Source of the DNA: Papaver somniferum
Taxonomy: Eukaryota; Streptophyta; Magnoliopsida; Ranunculales; Papaveraceae
Assembly (NCBI RefSeq): GCF_003573695.1
Contig: NC_039365.1
Location: 84,671,089 to 84,735,088, forward strand
Reading direction: 5' to 3'
Length of the DNA stretch: 64,000 bases
Shown here: piece after piece, positions 32,761 to 45,632 of the stretch
Numbering within the stretch: the stretch's first letter is position 1
How the letters are laid out: the number at the start of each line of letters is the position of its first letter
Notes under the pieces: model-generated
The model's database searches: none
Told to the model about the DNA's origin: nothing
Seen by the model: the letters and a program-made list of their open reading frames with translations, nothing else
Made by a program: the position numbers and the translations under genes

Positions 32761-34962
32761 TTTGACAGACATTCCATCATCATAGTACTTGGAGGAATTT
32801 AAAACTTTGACGAGGTTGAAGCAAGAACCCGCAAAAGATGCATAGACATTCATCAAGAGGTCCCACACTCAGGCAAGTCTCATTCCATGTCTATGTCATT
32901 TATTTCCTCACATGCTATCCTAGTATGGGGACTCAATTATGCAAGCAACTCCGCAATACATTATGAATGGTAGCTTCACCGAATTAGTATTTTACCGAGT
33001 GATTGAATCTGACGTTTCTCTGAATCAAGCACTGAAGCATTCATTACTGAGATGATGTCCAAACATGGAAAAGAACACTTTGGGCGTTTCTCCTGCAAGT
33101 CCATGTGTTCAACAAAATCAGAAAGCTCCGATGTCTGCACAAGTATCGAATCCCACTACCGTAAAAAAAGGATGCTGAATCAACAAAAGATACTCCAAGG
33201 ACGATATGATCAAACCCCTAAGACATTCGATGCTTAAGGAATGTATGCTTCAACGCGAATCCTTCAAAGTGTACTCCTAATCAAAGAGTACACCTTCGAT
33301 AATGGCGTATCTGGCTTCAGCACAAATATCTCGACGATGACACACTGACTCAAAAATAGCACGATCAAAGTGCAACTGAAATACAATCGATAAGTCTTCA
33401 TTATCCCATGATAAGATTTCTGAAGCAGATGCAACATCATTCATCCATCGATGGCACAAACTCCTTCAACATACACCGGGGACTTGATCTTATTGGAGAA
33501 ATCAATTTTATTTTAATAAATATTATCCACATAACAAGTTATTGTGACCTGACGTGATTCCATGAAACTTTATCAACGGGTCTCTCTACATCGCAAGCCC
33601 TTGCACGACTGAGGAACTTCCTCTCTTCACCGATCACATCCACAATGGAAACTGCCGCTGCTATCTACCGCAACAACATCGATTCCCTGACTTCACAGTA
33701 AAGGTTCGGGAGAATTTGGGTTAAATCCTACACCCTCATCTTAGGAACGCTCAACTCATCAATTAGTTCGTGAATATAAAGGCTCACTGGATGAAGGAGT
33801 AAAGACTATGTCGATAATCATGGATCTAGCCTTTTCGGAATCTGGAGAAAATCCGACCATAGTATCGGCATCAACAAGCATTTCTGGAGAAATTCTATCG
33901 TGATCCAGCATCAACGACGGTCTCAGGGGCAACATCCTCATGACCAGCTTCATCAACTATCCGTTCTCTGAAGTGTTGCTCGATGGATCAGACTTCTCCA
34001 AGCACTAATGATTCATATCAAGGTGTATATACATGAAATATGTTCACATTAAAGTCTTTCCGAAGCTTTCACAACATGCGGGCACAATCCCAAGTCTTCT
34101 ACAAGAAGTTCTCATCACCTCTACAAATGAGATACAACATACTTCATCCCATGGGTTTACAAAAACGTACCAATTAGTGAGGAATGGGACAATACTTCCT
34201 CAACTAAAGATGTTCTTATATATCTCTTTTACAACATACCAAAAGGGCTCATCAATCGGACATACGAGCTAAAAGATATGGCCTTTACCGTCAGGTCTAC
34301 GAAATCTGAAGAATTTGTACGAGATTATAAATTAAAAATGTGCACGCTTAGTTGGCTGACCTCTACAACTCCAAATTGAGTGATTCTTTTCTCATGTGAT
34401 AACTCAGTCTCTTAGCTTCAAAGGTTGGGGTCAAGCATCGAATTCCGACTTCGTATGAGGTTCCTACAGCTTCCAGAGCATATAACATGCATGAAGCAAT
34501 TCTTGGACGGGATTCATAACTTCCACAGTCGATCGGTGTCCACCAGGTCTTTCCATCAAATCCTTCATCAAGGTACCTCCAACTTCGACCACCTAGGTCT
34601 TTGCATCAATTTTTCTACCCGGGTTCTCTATCTAGGTCTTGCTGGAAGAAGGGAAAACGAAAGGGAGAGATTTAACAGAATACTGGGGACTGACGGTCCA
34701 CTGATCATGATGATCAGTTTCACAGTCCAAGACCCGTGGCACCAGACTCTCATGTGCTAATCATTCATCATAAAAAGAATGCTACGACCAGGGCATGCAA
34801 CCATGGTCATTAAATCATCCCCTCTTGTGAGCAACCTCAGTTATGGTCCCGTGACCAGGGTTTCAGAAGTGATGTTTCTACGGCTGACAGAAGAAAGATG
34901 GCATTGCAAGAACCATGCTCATGTATCAATCAAGGGTTCCTGATCTCAAATGACTCAATAAC
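32761..34962 (+). other. Inner Gypsy internal region without recognisable genes
   Basis: About 2.2 kb where pol should lie. The ORFs are short (up to about 110 codons) and in all frames. I see no Y-x-D-D box, RNase H or integrase zinc motif. The sequence may be pol decayed beyond recognition or replacement DNA. Confidence 0.5.
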
Positions 34963-34970
34963 ATTAAAAT

Positions 34971-35930
34971 TAGGGCTGCACATGGGCGGGTATGGGCGGG
35001 TATTGGCTAAAACCAACCTCGCACCCACAGACTGCGGTTTCTATTTTCATAACCAACCCCGCACTCACAAATAGTGCGCGGGTTTTAATACCCGCCCGCT
35101 ACGGGTTGGGCGGGTATAGGTTTAAACCCGCTTAAACACTAGATAGACAAATGCTGGAGAATCAATCAAAATTATCAGTGATGATATTAGGATTGTGAAC
35201 AACAATTGGTAATTACAATGACCATATGGTTACACATTCACCACTAAAGATCGTAATACATGACCTAGCACAGTTTAACATGACAAATTGACAATTCATT
35301 TTTCCGTTAATCTCCAAACAACTTCTCGTTAGAGTAACAACTTCTCATTAATCTCCAAACAATTCATTAGTGAACAGGAAAGTGTTAAGAGTCATATTAT
35401 CCAAGGGGAATATATACATCACCTAACAACCTAATCTTAAGGAAGATGACAAAACTAGAAGAAAGGATTCCAATGACAAGAATAAAACATTACATGTAAC
35501 AGCATCAAATTGAACTTCCTAATAATTTCAAGGCCAGTTGTTGTTGGACTGTTGATGAAGAAATAGACAGGTAATTGTTGTCGTTCGTAGCGAATCGTAG
35601 GTGAAGAAGAAGAACTAAGGAGGAATAATGGGAGAGGCCGAACAGAGAGAAGAGTGTCGAAAGTCTGAAAGTGAATGAGGATCTACTAGTATTAGGGTTT
35701 CATAATGGATGAGACGGCTAGGATTAGTTTTATCTAAAGGTATATATTTTTCGGGTTTTTCGGGCAGGTATGGGCGGGTATTAGCTAAAACCAACCTCGC
35801 ACCTACAGACGGCGGGTATTTTTTTCATAACCAACCCCGCACCCACAACAGACGGGTTTGGACTAAAAACCCATGGGTTTAGCGGGTACGGGCGGGTATG
35901 GGTAACGTGGGTGGGTCTTGTGCAACTCTA
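34971..35930 (+). mobile_element. hAT-type non-autonomous element, 960 bp
   Basis: Ends TAGGGCTGCACA and TGCAACTCTA (inverted, imperfect), flanked by the 8-bp duplication ATTAAAAT (34963-34970 and 35931-35938). Subterminal repeats of GGGCGGGTATGGGCGGGTAT and their complement CCAACCTCGCACC occur near both ends. The 8-bp duplication and TAGGG-type ends are typical of hAT elements. No transposase ORF. Orientation arbitrary. Confidence 0.85.
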
Positions 35931-35938
35931 ATTAAAAT

Positions 35939-36488
35939 CCTTCACCAACCGTTCAAGACACAAGCGAATGGTCTAAAGACACAACAAGAGTGTTTTACAA
36001 CAAGCTTGTCTGAGATGATTTTACACTGTCCCGCACAGAGCAGCGAGCTGGGAGAAATTCGTGAACAATCTAGGGATGGGTCATATACCATTCTCTTCGT
36101 ATTAATGTTCTCTACAACATATCCAAAATTCACAGAAATTGGAGAAACGAGCAAAAAGATGTGGCCAAAACTTTAGACTACATGGCAGCTGAAAATTTTC
36201 CGAAAACCTCCTCGAAGTTTACTGTTTCGTCAATTTCGTCCCTTAAACGTTCTCAAAATCCAAAAATCTTCTTTGCTAAAGCTTGGAAATTTTCTGAGGA
36301 TGAAGAAACATGTGTAGATCACGAAAATACGACATCAGATGAATATTCTACATCATTTCCAATGAAGACCTGACTTCTGAATTTTCTGATGACGAATTAT
36401 GACGAAATTCTTCATTCATCTACATATACATCTGAATCATAAGCTACACCTTCCGCGCGAGATCATACTTCATCTTCAGCTGCTAGTC
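35939..36488 (+). other. Inner Gypsy internal region, no convincing gene
   Basis: Plus-strand frames 35898-36176 and 36161-36373 are short. The second is Ser/Glu-rich with S-E-D-E-E-T. They do not resemble a known retrotransposon domain. Confidence 0.35.
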
Positions 36489-36821
36489 TCATTTGCTGAA
36501 GCCGGCGCCGTTTTGCTGAGAAGCTGCAAGCCTTTCATCTTCAGCTTTCCTTTTCAGTGATAACTCATCTCGTCCCTGCTTCTCATCTGCATCCGCTAAG
36601 GATAAGAAAGCGTTGATTACATCACGGAAGACTCTCAAATGATCGAGAGACATAAAATGCATCATCTTTCCAGCGTCTCTGAAAGGTTGATTCACCCCGG
36701 GATGAACATCTGCAGAAGTCTTCATCTTTGACATGATATTTCTGGAGCGTTCCCCTGAAAGGCCAGAAGAGTGGTTGTAACCAGAAGTCACCACTATCTG
36801 AGGCGAACGACATGGAGTCAT
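36489..36821 (-). CDS. Antisense ORF in inner Gypsy, 110 aa, unknown
   Basis: Intact 110-codon frame on the strand opposite to the element, in its 3' internal region. It begins M-T-P-C-R-S-P-Q-I-V-V-T-S-G, has a stretch H-F-M-S-L-D-H-L-R-V-F-R-D-V and ends with a charged helical tail (L-S-L-K-R-K-A-E-D-E-R-L). Composition is protein-like and unlike the surrounding frames. Additional ORFs, some antisense, are known in the 3' region of Tat-lineage plant Gypsy elements, which fits the position. I do not recognise the protein. An upstream exon is possible, as the frame continues no further at the ATG. Moderate doubt because of its length. Confidence 0.45.
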   Translation of the reverse strand: MTPCRSPQIVVTSGYNHSSGLSGERSRNIMSKMKTSADVHPGVNQPFRDAGKMMHFMSLDHLRVFRDVINAFLSLADADEKQGRDELSLKRKAEDERLAASQQNGAGFSK

Positions 36822-37192
36822 GGATATACCAATAACAAACGCGTAACAAAATGGTAATAATCCAACTCTTACTATTTACAATTTCACTAGCTGTAGTGAT
36901 TATAACGTCAGAATTTCGAAAAACTTGCTCGTTCTCTCAAACCTGCAAAGACGAACAAAATTCATTATTCAAAATCATGACTTGATTTTCATAAAACCAT
37001 GAACAACCCAAGTGAATTTTAACATCCACTGGTTTTTCAAAAACTAGACGGACGTCTATTCTACAATTGTGAAAACTCACATTATTTCACCATGTATGAT
37101 GGTCTACTTTCAACAGTTGTTCAAAATCAAAACATGATTTTACAAAATATATAAATATTTAACGTGAAAATCACGTAAATTTGAAAAAAATA
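36822..37192 (+). other. Inner Gypsy internal region, AT-rich, no gene
   Basis: AT-rich sequence with no ORF of interest, ending at the left edge of the segment that is present twice (37193 and 40253). Confidence 0.4.
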
Positions 37193-37798
37193 TATCTATA
37201 TATTTTTGCTCCCTCGCACGAGTATCTGTCTTTGAAGCGAGAGTATATTTTCAAAGATTTCTGAAAGCTCGAAGATAAAAAAAAAAATTCATGAAAGCTC
37301 GTAAACAAAATTTTATTACTAAAAGACACACGTCTATTAAAAAAAAAACTTTTCTCTCGTACGAGCATCCACCTTTGAAGCGAGAGTTTATTCCACTTTG
37401 TGAAATCTCACATATTTAAAAAAAAATTGGTTTTCGATAAAGCTCATAGAAAAAAATTTATATCATCAAACTGAGGTCTATTTTATTTGTTCCTTAAACT
37501 AACAAACGAACGAGCGTCTTTTCCTAAAACAAGGATTTCTTTTCTTGGGCCCGGACCCATGAATCCTAAATCAACCAAGGTTCGATCACCAAATCAGCAG
37601 TGCTACACCAATTTGCGTTCAATGCTCTATCATGCTACTGGGATCTTCGTTCAAGCCATGGTTCATTCGTGCAATCGAAAATCCGGTAACATTTTACCTT
37701 ACGACTAAGTTCAATTATTTATTTCATCCGTAACTAGAAAATCACCATCCAGTGCTGACTGAGGAACATGACTGTCCCTCACTAAGAAGGGGACTTAA
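37193..37798 (+). repeat. Inner Gypsy 3' internal end, first copy, with purine tract
   Basis: Starts TATATATTTTTGCTCCCTCG, includes a frame at 37487-37708 (73 codons), and ends AAGAAGGGGACTTAA directly before the LTR start at 37799, taken as the polypurine tract. The whole segment recurs at 40253-40857 with scattered changes; the second copy ends AAGCAGGGGACTTAA. Confidence 0.75.
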
Positions 37799-40252
37799 TG
37801 TAGATGGTGGATTTTCGACAAAGGCTAAAATCATAAAACCATAATCTTACATATTCCTGATCCAGCAATCAGATGACTATTGAGGCTCATGTCTCTTATC
37901 GAAGCATGAAAGCTCATGCCATAAGAGTCTCTTAATGAGTATACTTCTCTCACTACATGAATATGCAGTCTCTCAACTGAGGCAACGACATATTTCATGA
38001 ATACTGAGCAATTTCAGTAATCACTTTTATATAGAATCGAACGGTGGGACGGCTCCTAGACGGCTTTCCTGCTAGTATAGAGCGATAACGTCTTCAGAAT
38101 GTAACAATGTTTTCCCTGACTATATAAAATACATGTGTATAGAATCTTAATAATTGGACGGCTCCTAGACAGCTTGCCTGCTAGTATAGAGCGACAACGT
38201 CTTCAGGATGCAACAACGTTTTCCCTGACTATACGTAATAAATACGATGCTTCAACAAGCTCATATCGCTAACTCCCAGATAATTAATGCTCTTAGACAG
38301 CATGCCTGCTAGTATAGATCCATCAATTAATTATCTATAATCCTTAAATTCATTAACTGAATATTTGGAAACATTCTATGTTTTATATAATATTTCATTA
38401 CTTCAATTCATGGTTTTCCCAGCAGAATTCCATGGGTTAGTAATAAATATTCAACGAACGGGCATCTGAGCAGCTATCGAGTAAGCCCCGACCAAAATGG
38501 TGCAAGTGTACTCAACAATAATGCACTAACGAGCAACTGAATGCACGAACAAGCATTCCAAAATACGAAGAAACGATGAACCTATGCAAAATAGGAAGAA
38601 AATATAAATAATAAAATATTAATCAAGGCTTTATGGGACTGGGACCACCGGTCGGCCGGTCGTGTCGTGGCCAGTCCCACGCCCAATTTTATATTTTATC
38701 ATATTTTATTATTTTCCTTGATCTCATGAAAATCTCTACATTTGATAAAATATCCTTCGTTTCATGAACAAACTCCTTGAATTCATGAAATTTCCCTCAA
38801 ATCATGAAAAACTAATATAAAATTAGGAAAACTCGTGGGACCGGGCCCTAGCCAGCCGGTCATGCCCTAGCCGGTCCCGCACGCCCTTTTATTTTTTTAT
38901 TTTTTATGTTTCCTTCATCTCATGGAAACTCTTTGATTTCAGCAAATTCTTTGGTTTCAACAAACTCCTTGATTTTATGATATTTCTCTAAAATCATGAA
39001 AAATATCATAAATTAGGAAAAGTGCCTTAGGACCAGGCTCTTTGGCCTGCCGTCCATGCCTTGTCCATAGCCGGTCCCACACTTCATGATTTCTTCATTA
39101 TTTTATTATTTATTCCTTCATCTCACGAAGTTTTCCCGATTTCAACAAAAATCCCTGATTTCTACATATTTTCTCAAAATTTTGCTCAAACACACACCAG
39201 AAAATATCGAAACTCTCAGGACTGAGACATGGATATTATGGTAACGCGGGCATGTCTCCTTGACCGACCAAGGCCGGCCCTAGGGCTTGCAAATATCCGG
39301 TCCCACATGTTTTAATAATTTTGACCCAATTTGCTCAATTGCTCATATTGGGTCCAAACTCTTCTCAAACAACTGGAGTTTGCTCAAACGACCATCAGTT
39401 GGTCCCACGACCACCAAGAGCCGGTCCCATGACTCCTTGGTCGGTCCCTCATCTCTCCATAATCAGGTTTTACTACCTAACGCTCACACGAGCATTATTT
39501 TAATAAATGATTAAACCAACATTTAATCATCTTTTCACCAACTGGTCTTCAGGAGACTTTTGTATTTTTCTTGTTTGTACATCTGGGAGTTACATGGTCG
39601 ACTCGTCATCCCATGTAGACGGTCCATCCTTCACTCTGTGGTTGATTTTCAATAAATCATCAATTAATCAAAAATTAGGGTTTTGAATCCAGAGCTCTGC
39701 AGAAACATAATTGAGCAGATTCAAACACCAATAATTTTATGTTGATCCCGTGATCAACACTTTTATCGTTATGTTCGGCCTAGTTGTCAGTATCTTAGAT
39801 TAATATTTTATTTGGTCCTGCTACTAATAATTCATCAAATGAGCAACATTTGCTCAGATGAGCAATATTTGCTCAGACCATGAATATTGGTTCAACTGTC
39901 AATATTCAATAATTCATCAAATGAGCAACATTTGCTCAGTCCATTAATATTGGTTCAACTATCAATATTCAATAATTCATCAAAATGAGCAACATTTGCT
40001 CAGACCATGAATATTGGTTCAATTATTAATATTCACTAATTCATCAAAATGAGCAACATTTGCTCAGATGAGCAATATTTACTCAGACCATGAATATTGG
40101 TTCAACTATCAGTATTCAATAATTCATCAAAATGAGAAACATTTGCTCAGATGAGCAATATTTGCTCAGACCATGAATATTGGTTCAACTATCAATATTC
40201 AATAATTCATCAAATGAGCAACATTTGCTTAGTCCATGAATATTGGTTCAAC
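37799..40252 (+). repeat. Inner Gypsy partial LTR
   Basis: LTR start to the 63-bp array, about 2454 bp. It ends inside the array at GGTTCAACTATC, where the second copy of the internal end begins. The promoter and terminal part of the LTR are missing from this copy. ORFs 39287-39514 and 39321-39503 are LTR frames also seen at 42309-42563. Confidence 0.85.
39830..40252 (+). repeat. 63-bp-type tandem repeat in partial LTR
   Basis: Five to six units. Some carry an extra ~19-bp ATGAGCAATATTTGCTCAG, giving a longer compound unit. Confidence 0.8.
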
Positions 40253-40857
40253 TATCTATATATTTTTGCTCCCTTGCACGAGCATCTGTCTTTGAAGCGA
40301 GGGTATATTTTCAATGATTTATGAAAGCTCGAAGATAAAAAAAAATTCATGAAAGCTCATAAACAAAATTTTACTACTAAAAGACATTCGTCTATTAAAA
40401 AAAAAACTTTTCTCTTGTACGAGCATCCACCTTTGAAACGAGAGTTTATTCCACTTTGTGAAATCTCACATATTTAAAAAAAAAATTGGTTTTCGTGAAA
40501 GCTCATAGAATTTTTTTTATATCATCAGACTGAGGTCTATTTTGTTTGTTCCTTAAACAAACAAACGAACGAGCGTCTGTTCCTAAAACAAGGATTTCTT
40601 TTCTTGGACCCGGACCCATGAATCCTAAATCAACCAAGGTTCGATCACCAAATCAGCGGTGCTACACCAATTTGTGTTCGATGCTCTATCATGCTACTGG
40701 GATCTTCGTTCAAGCCATGGTTCGTTCGTGCAATCGAAAATTCGGTAACATTCTATATTACGACTAAGTTCAATTACTTATTTCATCCGTAACTAGAAAA
40801 TCACCACCCAGTGCTGACTGAGGAACATGACTGTCCCTCACTAAGCAGGGGACTTAA
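40253..40857 (+). repeat. Inner Gypsy 3' internal end, second copy
   Basis: Copy of 37193-37798, joined at its left to LTR array sequence through the shared bases TATC. The frame 40546-40767 equals 37487-37708 with few replacements. Confidence 0.85.
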
Positions 40858-43800
40858 TGTAGATGGTGGATTTTCGACAAAGTCTTAAATCGTAAAACCA
40901 TAATCTTACATATTCTTGATCCAGCAATCAGATGACTATTGCGGCTCATGTCTCTTATCGAAACATGAAACCTCATGCCATAAGAGTCTCTGACTGAGTA
41001 TACTTCTCTCAGAGCATACATGAATATGCAGTCTCTCACTTGAGGCAACAACATGTTTCATGAATACTGAGCAATTTCAGTAATCACTTTTATATAGAAT
41101 CGAACGATTGGACGGCTCCTAGACAACTTACCTGCTAGTATAGAGCGATAACGTCTTCAGGATGTAACAATGTTTTCCCTGACTATATAAAAGACATGTA
41201 TATGGAATCTTAATAATTGGACGGCTCCTAGACATCTTGCCTGCTAGTATAGAGCGACAACATCTTCAGGATGCAACAACGTTTTCCCTGACTATACGTA
41301 ATAAATATGACGCTTCAACAAGCTCATATCGCTCAACTCCCAGATAATTGATGCTCTTAGACAACATGCCTGCTAGTATAGATCCATCAATTAGTTATCT
41401 ATAATCCTTAAATTCATTAACTGAATATTTGGAAACATTCTATGTTTTTCATAATATTTCATTACTTCAATTCATGGTTTTCCCAGCAGAATTTCATGGG
41501 TTAGTAATAAATATTCAACGAACGGGCATCTGAGCAGCTATCGAGTAAGCCCCGACCAAACTGGTGCAAGTGTACTCAACAATAATGCACTAACGAGCAC
41601 CTGCACGCACGAACGAGCATTCCAAAATACGAAGGAACGATGAACCTATGCAAAATAGGAAGAAAATAATAAATAATTAAATATTAATCAAGGCGCTAGG
41701 GGACTGGGCGCATCGGTCGGCCGGTCGTGTCGTGGCAAGTCCCACGCCCAATTTTATATTTTATTATTTTCCTTGATCTCATGAAAATCTCTTCATTTGA
41801 GCAAATATCCTTTGTTTCATGAAAAAACTCCTTGAATTCATGAAATTTCCCTCAAGTCATGAAAAACTAATATAAAATTAGGGAAACTCGTGGGACCGGG
41901 CCCTAGCCGGCCGATCATTCCCTAGACGGTCCCACACGCCCCTTATTTTTTTTTATGTTTCACTCATCTCATGGAAACTCCTTGATTTCAACAATATCTT
42001 TGGTTTCAACAAACTCCTTGATTTTATGATATTTCCCTAAAATCATGAAAAATATCATAAATTAGGAAAAGTGCCTTAGGACCGGGCTCTTTGGCCGTCC
42101 ATCCATGCCTTGGCCATATCCGGTCCCACACTTCATGATTCCTTCATTATTTTATTATTTATTCCTTCATCTCATGAAGTTTTCCCGATTTCAGCAAAAA
42201 TCCCTGATTTCTTCATATTTTCTCAAAATGTTGCTCAAACACACACCAGAAAATATCGAAACTCTCAGGACTAAGACACGGACATTATGGTGACGCGGGC
42301 ATGTCTCCTTGATCGACCAAGGCCGGCCCTATGGCTTGCAAATAGCCGGTCCCACATGTTTTAATAATTTTGACCTAATTTGCTCAATTGCTCATAGTGG
42401 GTCCAAACTCTTCTCAAGCAACTGGAGTTTGCTCAAACGACCATCAGTTGGTCCCACGACCACCAAGATCCGGTCCCATGACCCCTTGGTCGGTCCCTCA
42501 TCTCTCCATAATCAGGTTTTACTACCTAACGCTCACTTGGGCATTATTTTAATAAATGATTAAACCATCATTTAATCATCTTTTCACCAACTGGTCTTCA
42601 AGAGACTTTGGTATTTTGCTTATTTGAGCATCTGGGCGTTACATGGTCGACTCGTCATCCCATGTAGCCGGTTCATCCTTCACTCTGTGGTTGATTTTCA
42701 ATAAATCATCAATTAATCAAAAATTAGGGTTTCGAATCCAGAGCTCTGCAGAAACATAATCCTGAGCAGATTCAAACACCATTAATTTTATGTTTGATCC
42801 CGTGATCAACACTTTTATCATTATGCTCGGCCTAGTTGTCAGTATCTTAGATTAATATTTTATTTGGTCCTGCTACCAATAATTCATCAAATGAGAAACA
42901 TTTGCTCAGACCATGAATATTGGCTCAACTATCAATAATCAATAATTCATCAAATGAGCAACATTTGCTCAGTCCATGAATATTGGTTCAACTATCAATA
43001 TTCACTAATTCATCAAAATGAGCAACATTTGCTCAGATGAGCAATATTTACTCAGACCATGAATATTGGTTCAACTATCAGTATTCAATAATTCATCAAA
43101 ATGAACAACATTTGCTCAGAGGAGCAATATTTGCTCAGACCATGAATATTGGTTCAACTATCAATATTCAATAATTCATCAAATGAGCAACATTTTCTTA
43201 GTCCATGAATATTGGTTCAACTATCAATATTCAATAATTCATCAAATGAGCAACATTTGCTCAGTCCATGAATATTGGTTCAGCTATCAATATTCAATAA
43301 TTCATCAAATGAGCAATATTTTCTCAGTCCATGAATATTGGTTCGACTATCAATATTAAATAATTCATCAAATGAGCAATACTTGCTCAGTCCATGAATG
43401 TTGGTTCAACTATCAATATTCAATAATTCATCAAATGAGAAACATTTGCTCAGTCCATGAATATTGGTTCAACTATCAATATTCAATAATTCATCAAATG
43501 AGAAACATTTGCTCAGTCCATGAATATTGGTTCGACTATCAATATTCAATAATTCATCAAATGAGCAATACTTGCTCAGTCCATGAATATTGATTATCAA
43601 TATTCAACAGTTTATCAAACGAGCAACATTTGCTCATACGAGCAATATTTTCTCACCTTAACAATCAACATAATTATACCTTTGTCTCAGCAGACATGTT
43701 CAATTTGTGAGTCTCAGCACATTTTCAAATCACGACTCAACAATACAAGGACTCATCGTCCCATAAAGTCAGCAACTGACTCCACCATCACGAGATGTCA

Positions 43801-44451
43801 ATCATGTCATATGGGGGGATATTAACTAGGGTTTTGGTCTGGCAGTCAACGGCACGTGTGTTGATACACACGATGAGAATGTGAGCAAGTCGTGAAATCA
43901 GTTGGAGTAGTTAGCAAAGTAGTGGGTGGAAAATTAACCTAGTCTTTGCACGATGAGCAACTGATTTTGACACGATTTCCCACTTCCCCACTCTTTGACT
44001 CCAGCAACTGTCACACTTCATGGGATCAAGGTGTTTACAATTCTGGAAATATAAGTAAGTCTCTAAATCATAATTGAAAAAAGAAGACAATCTCTCGTCA
44101 AAGCAGATGAACAAGAGATTAAGAACCCAGCGTTCAATCAATCATAACTTATCTTATTTTCTTTATACATAAAACAACACACCTATAATCTTTGATCACC
44201 ATTGATCTCATACATTTCTAAGCTTCCCTCCTACAGATCAACCCATCCTTTCTCGTGACTGAATTTACTCTGGAACGACCATTGTCTTGGTTTAGGCCGG
44301 ATTCCTACCGATTGATCTCTCGAACTTAAAGCACTCCCTTCTTGCAGTGCATCTGTGTGAGGTTGAGCATTTGCTCGGTTCGAGGAGTTTCCTCTGCAAG
44401 GTCATCTCCTCAATCCCGTAAAAACCAGCAAATCGTTTTTCCCCATCCACA
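40858..44451 (+). repeat. Inner Gypsy 3' LTR (full length)
   Basis: About 3594 bp, TGTAGATGG...CATCCACA. Contains the larger 63-bp array at 42880-43615 and the G-box at 43853. Followed by the target duplication CCTAG (44452-44456). Confidence 0.9.
42880..43615 (+). repeat. 63-bp tandem repeat, about eleven units, in inner Gypsy 3' LTR
   Basis: Same unit as 29385-29760 with about five more copies, some with the extra AGATGAGCAATATTTGCTC insert. Confidence 0.85.
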
Positions 44452-45632
44452 CCTAGTATTTTCCTATGCTATGTTCCATAGAAGAACTCCCAATATTGGC
44501 ATGACATGACGATTAATGTTCACTCGCAGGGGAGTAGCATGAATCTCCCGAAGTGTAAGTATTGAGATCTGCATGAAAATACTCACACGGGATGCATCAC
44601 TCTCTAAGAAAGAGATTTTCGTATCGACGCACTTTTAATTAAAAGTTAGCTTGATTGAACGTGTTTAAATTCCTTAAGAAAAATCTACATTGTTCATATA
44701 AGCCTCAAAAAATAATCACGGCCACACAATTTGTCCACGCAATCCAACAAGCCTAGCCTACTCCTAGCGGAACTAGGCGATTATCATGACCGCCGGAGGG
44801 CCCACTAATGCCCCGGCCGAAAAAATTCCACCTAGTACACCCGCAAGCACTTCGAACGTTAACCCTAGTAGGGTGATCGCGCTATTTGAAAAATAATCTC
44901 AAACGAGCTAAGACCGGCAAAAACGGTCTCAAATACATCATGACCGTCCAACTTAGCCAGCATAGTTGGACGGCTGAGGTCTTCCTTATAATGATCAAAG
45001 AGGCACCAACATACCCATTGGAGGCCTAACTTCTCCCTTGGTCGATCGACCTGCCCGCGGAAAGTACGGAGGGCATCAAATCCCTTGCCCAAAGTAGGGT
45101 GAACGCGCTGTTTGAAAACCCTAAAATTTCTTTGTGGAAACACACTACTGTCGCAAAACAATCACAACCATCCATTTTGGCCGGCCAAATCGAGTGGCTT
45201 ACATCCAATTTCAGGCGGCCCCGAAGGCATCAACATGATCTCCGGAAACCGACCTTTGCACATGGCTGATCGGTCTGTTCGAACTAACATTCAGTTCCTT
45301 GAATCTCTCGCCCAAGAGAGGGTTGGCCGCGTGGCCTCTAAACCCTAAGTTACATAAACGACGATATGTAACTGCCGCAAATCATGTCGTCCATCCAACT
45401 TCGCTAGCCTAGTCGGATGGGGTAGATTTATTTTCAGAAGGCCAACAGGGTAGCATTGTGATCGCGGGCCACCCCTCCTTCACGGGGAGCGATCGACCAA
45501 GTGATAGCTCTCCCATACAACCCTCAAATGATCACCCAAAGGTGGTCGGTCATGTTACCTTTTTAAGACGCTCAATCCGCGACTGATTTAATCGATCTCT
45601 AAAACAACAATGCTTCTTACACATTGATTATT
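44452..45632 (+). repeat. Outer Gypsy 5' LTR, part 2
   Basis: Matches 53218-54395. It holds about three diverged ~240-bp units from 44860 with 'accgtccaacttagccagc' and 'gttggacggctgag' and embedded telo-box motifs AAACCCTAA (45116 and 45340). It breaks off at GATTATTTTC, followed by internal-region sequence. ORFs 44865-45161 and 45026-45208 are repeat frames. Confidence 0.8.

Larger units (their letters stand above)
27345..44451 (+). mobile_element. Inner Ty3/Gypsy element, 17.1 kb, complete with target duplication
   Basis: Starts TGTAGATGGTGG and ends CATCCACA. CCTAG flanks it at 27340-27344 and 44452-44456, and the unoccupied site is visible at 53217-53235 in the outer element's other LTR. 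5' LTR 27345-30617; primer site 30621-30637; broken gag and protease 30674-32510; long non-coding internal region with a hAT element and an antisense ORF; purine-rich end near 37790; then a partial LTR (37799-40252), a second copy of the internal end (40253-40857) and a full 3' LTR (40858-44451). No reverse transcriptase or integrase despite ~7 kb of internal DNA, so it is non-autonomous. Confidence 0.9.

Noticed and set aside
33759..34760. ORFs that might be a decayed reverse transcriptase
   Set aside because: I looked for Y-x-D-D, P-x-G and L-P-Q-G type motifs in all frames and saw none. Left as unassigned internal sequence.
45340..45348. Telomeric repeat relic (AAACCCTAA)
   Set aside because: Single units, not tandem arrays, spaced with the LTR repeat period; better seen as telo-box-like motifs.
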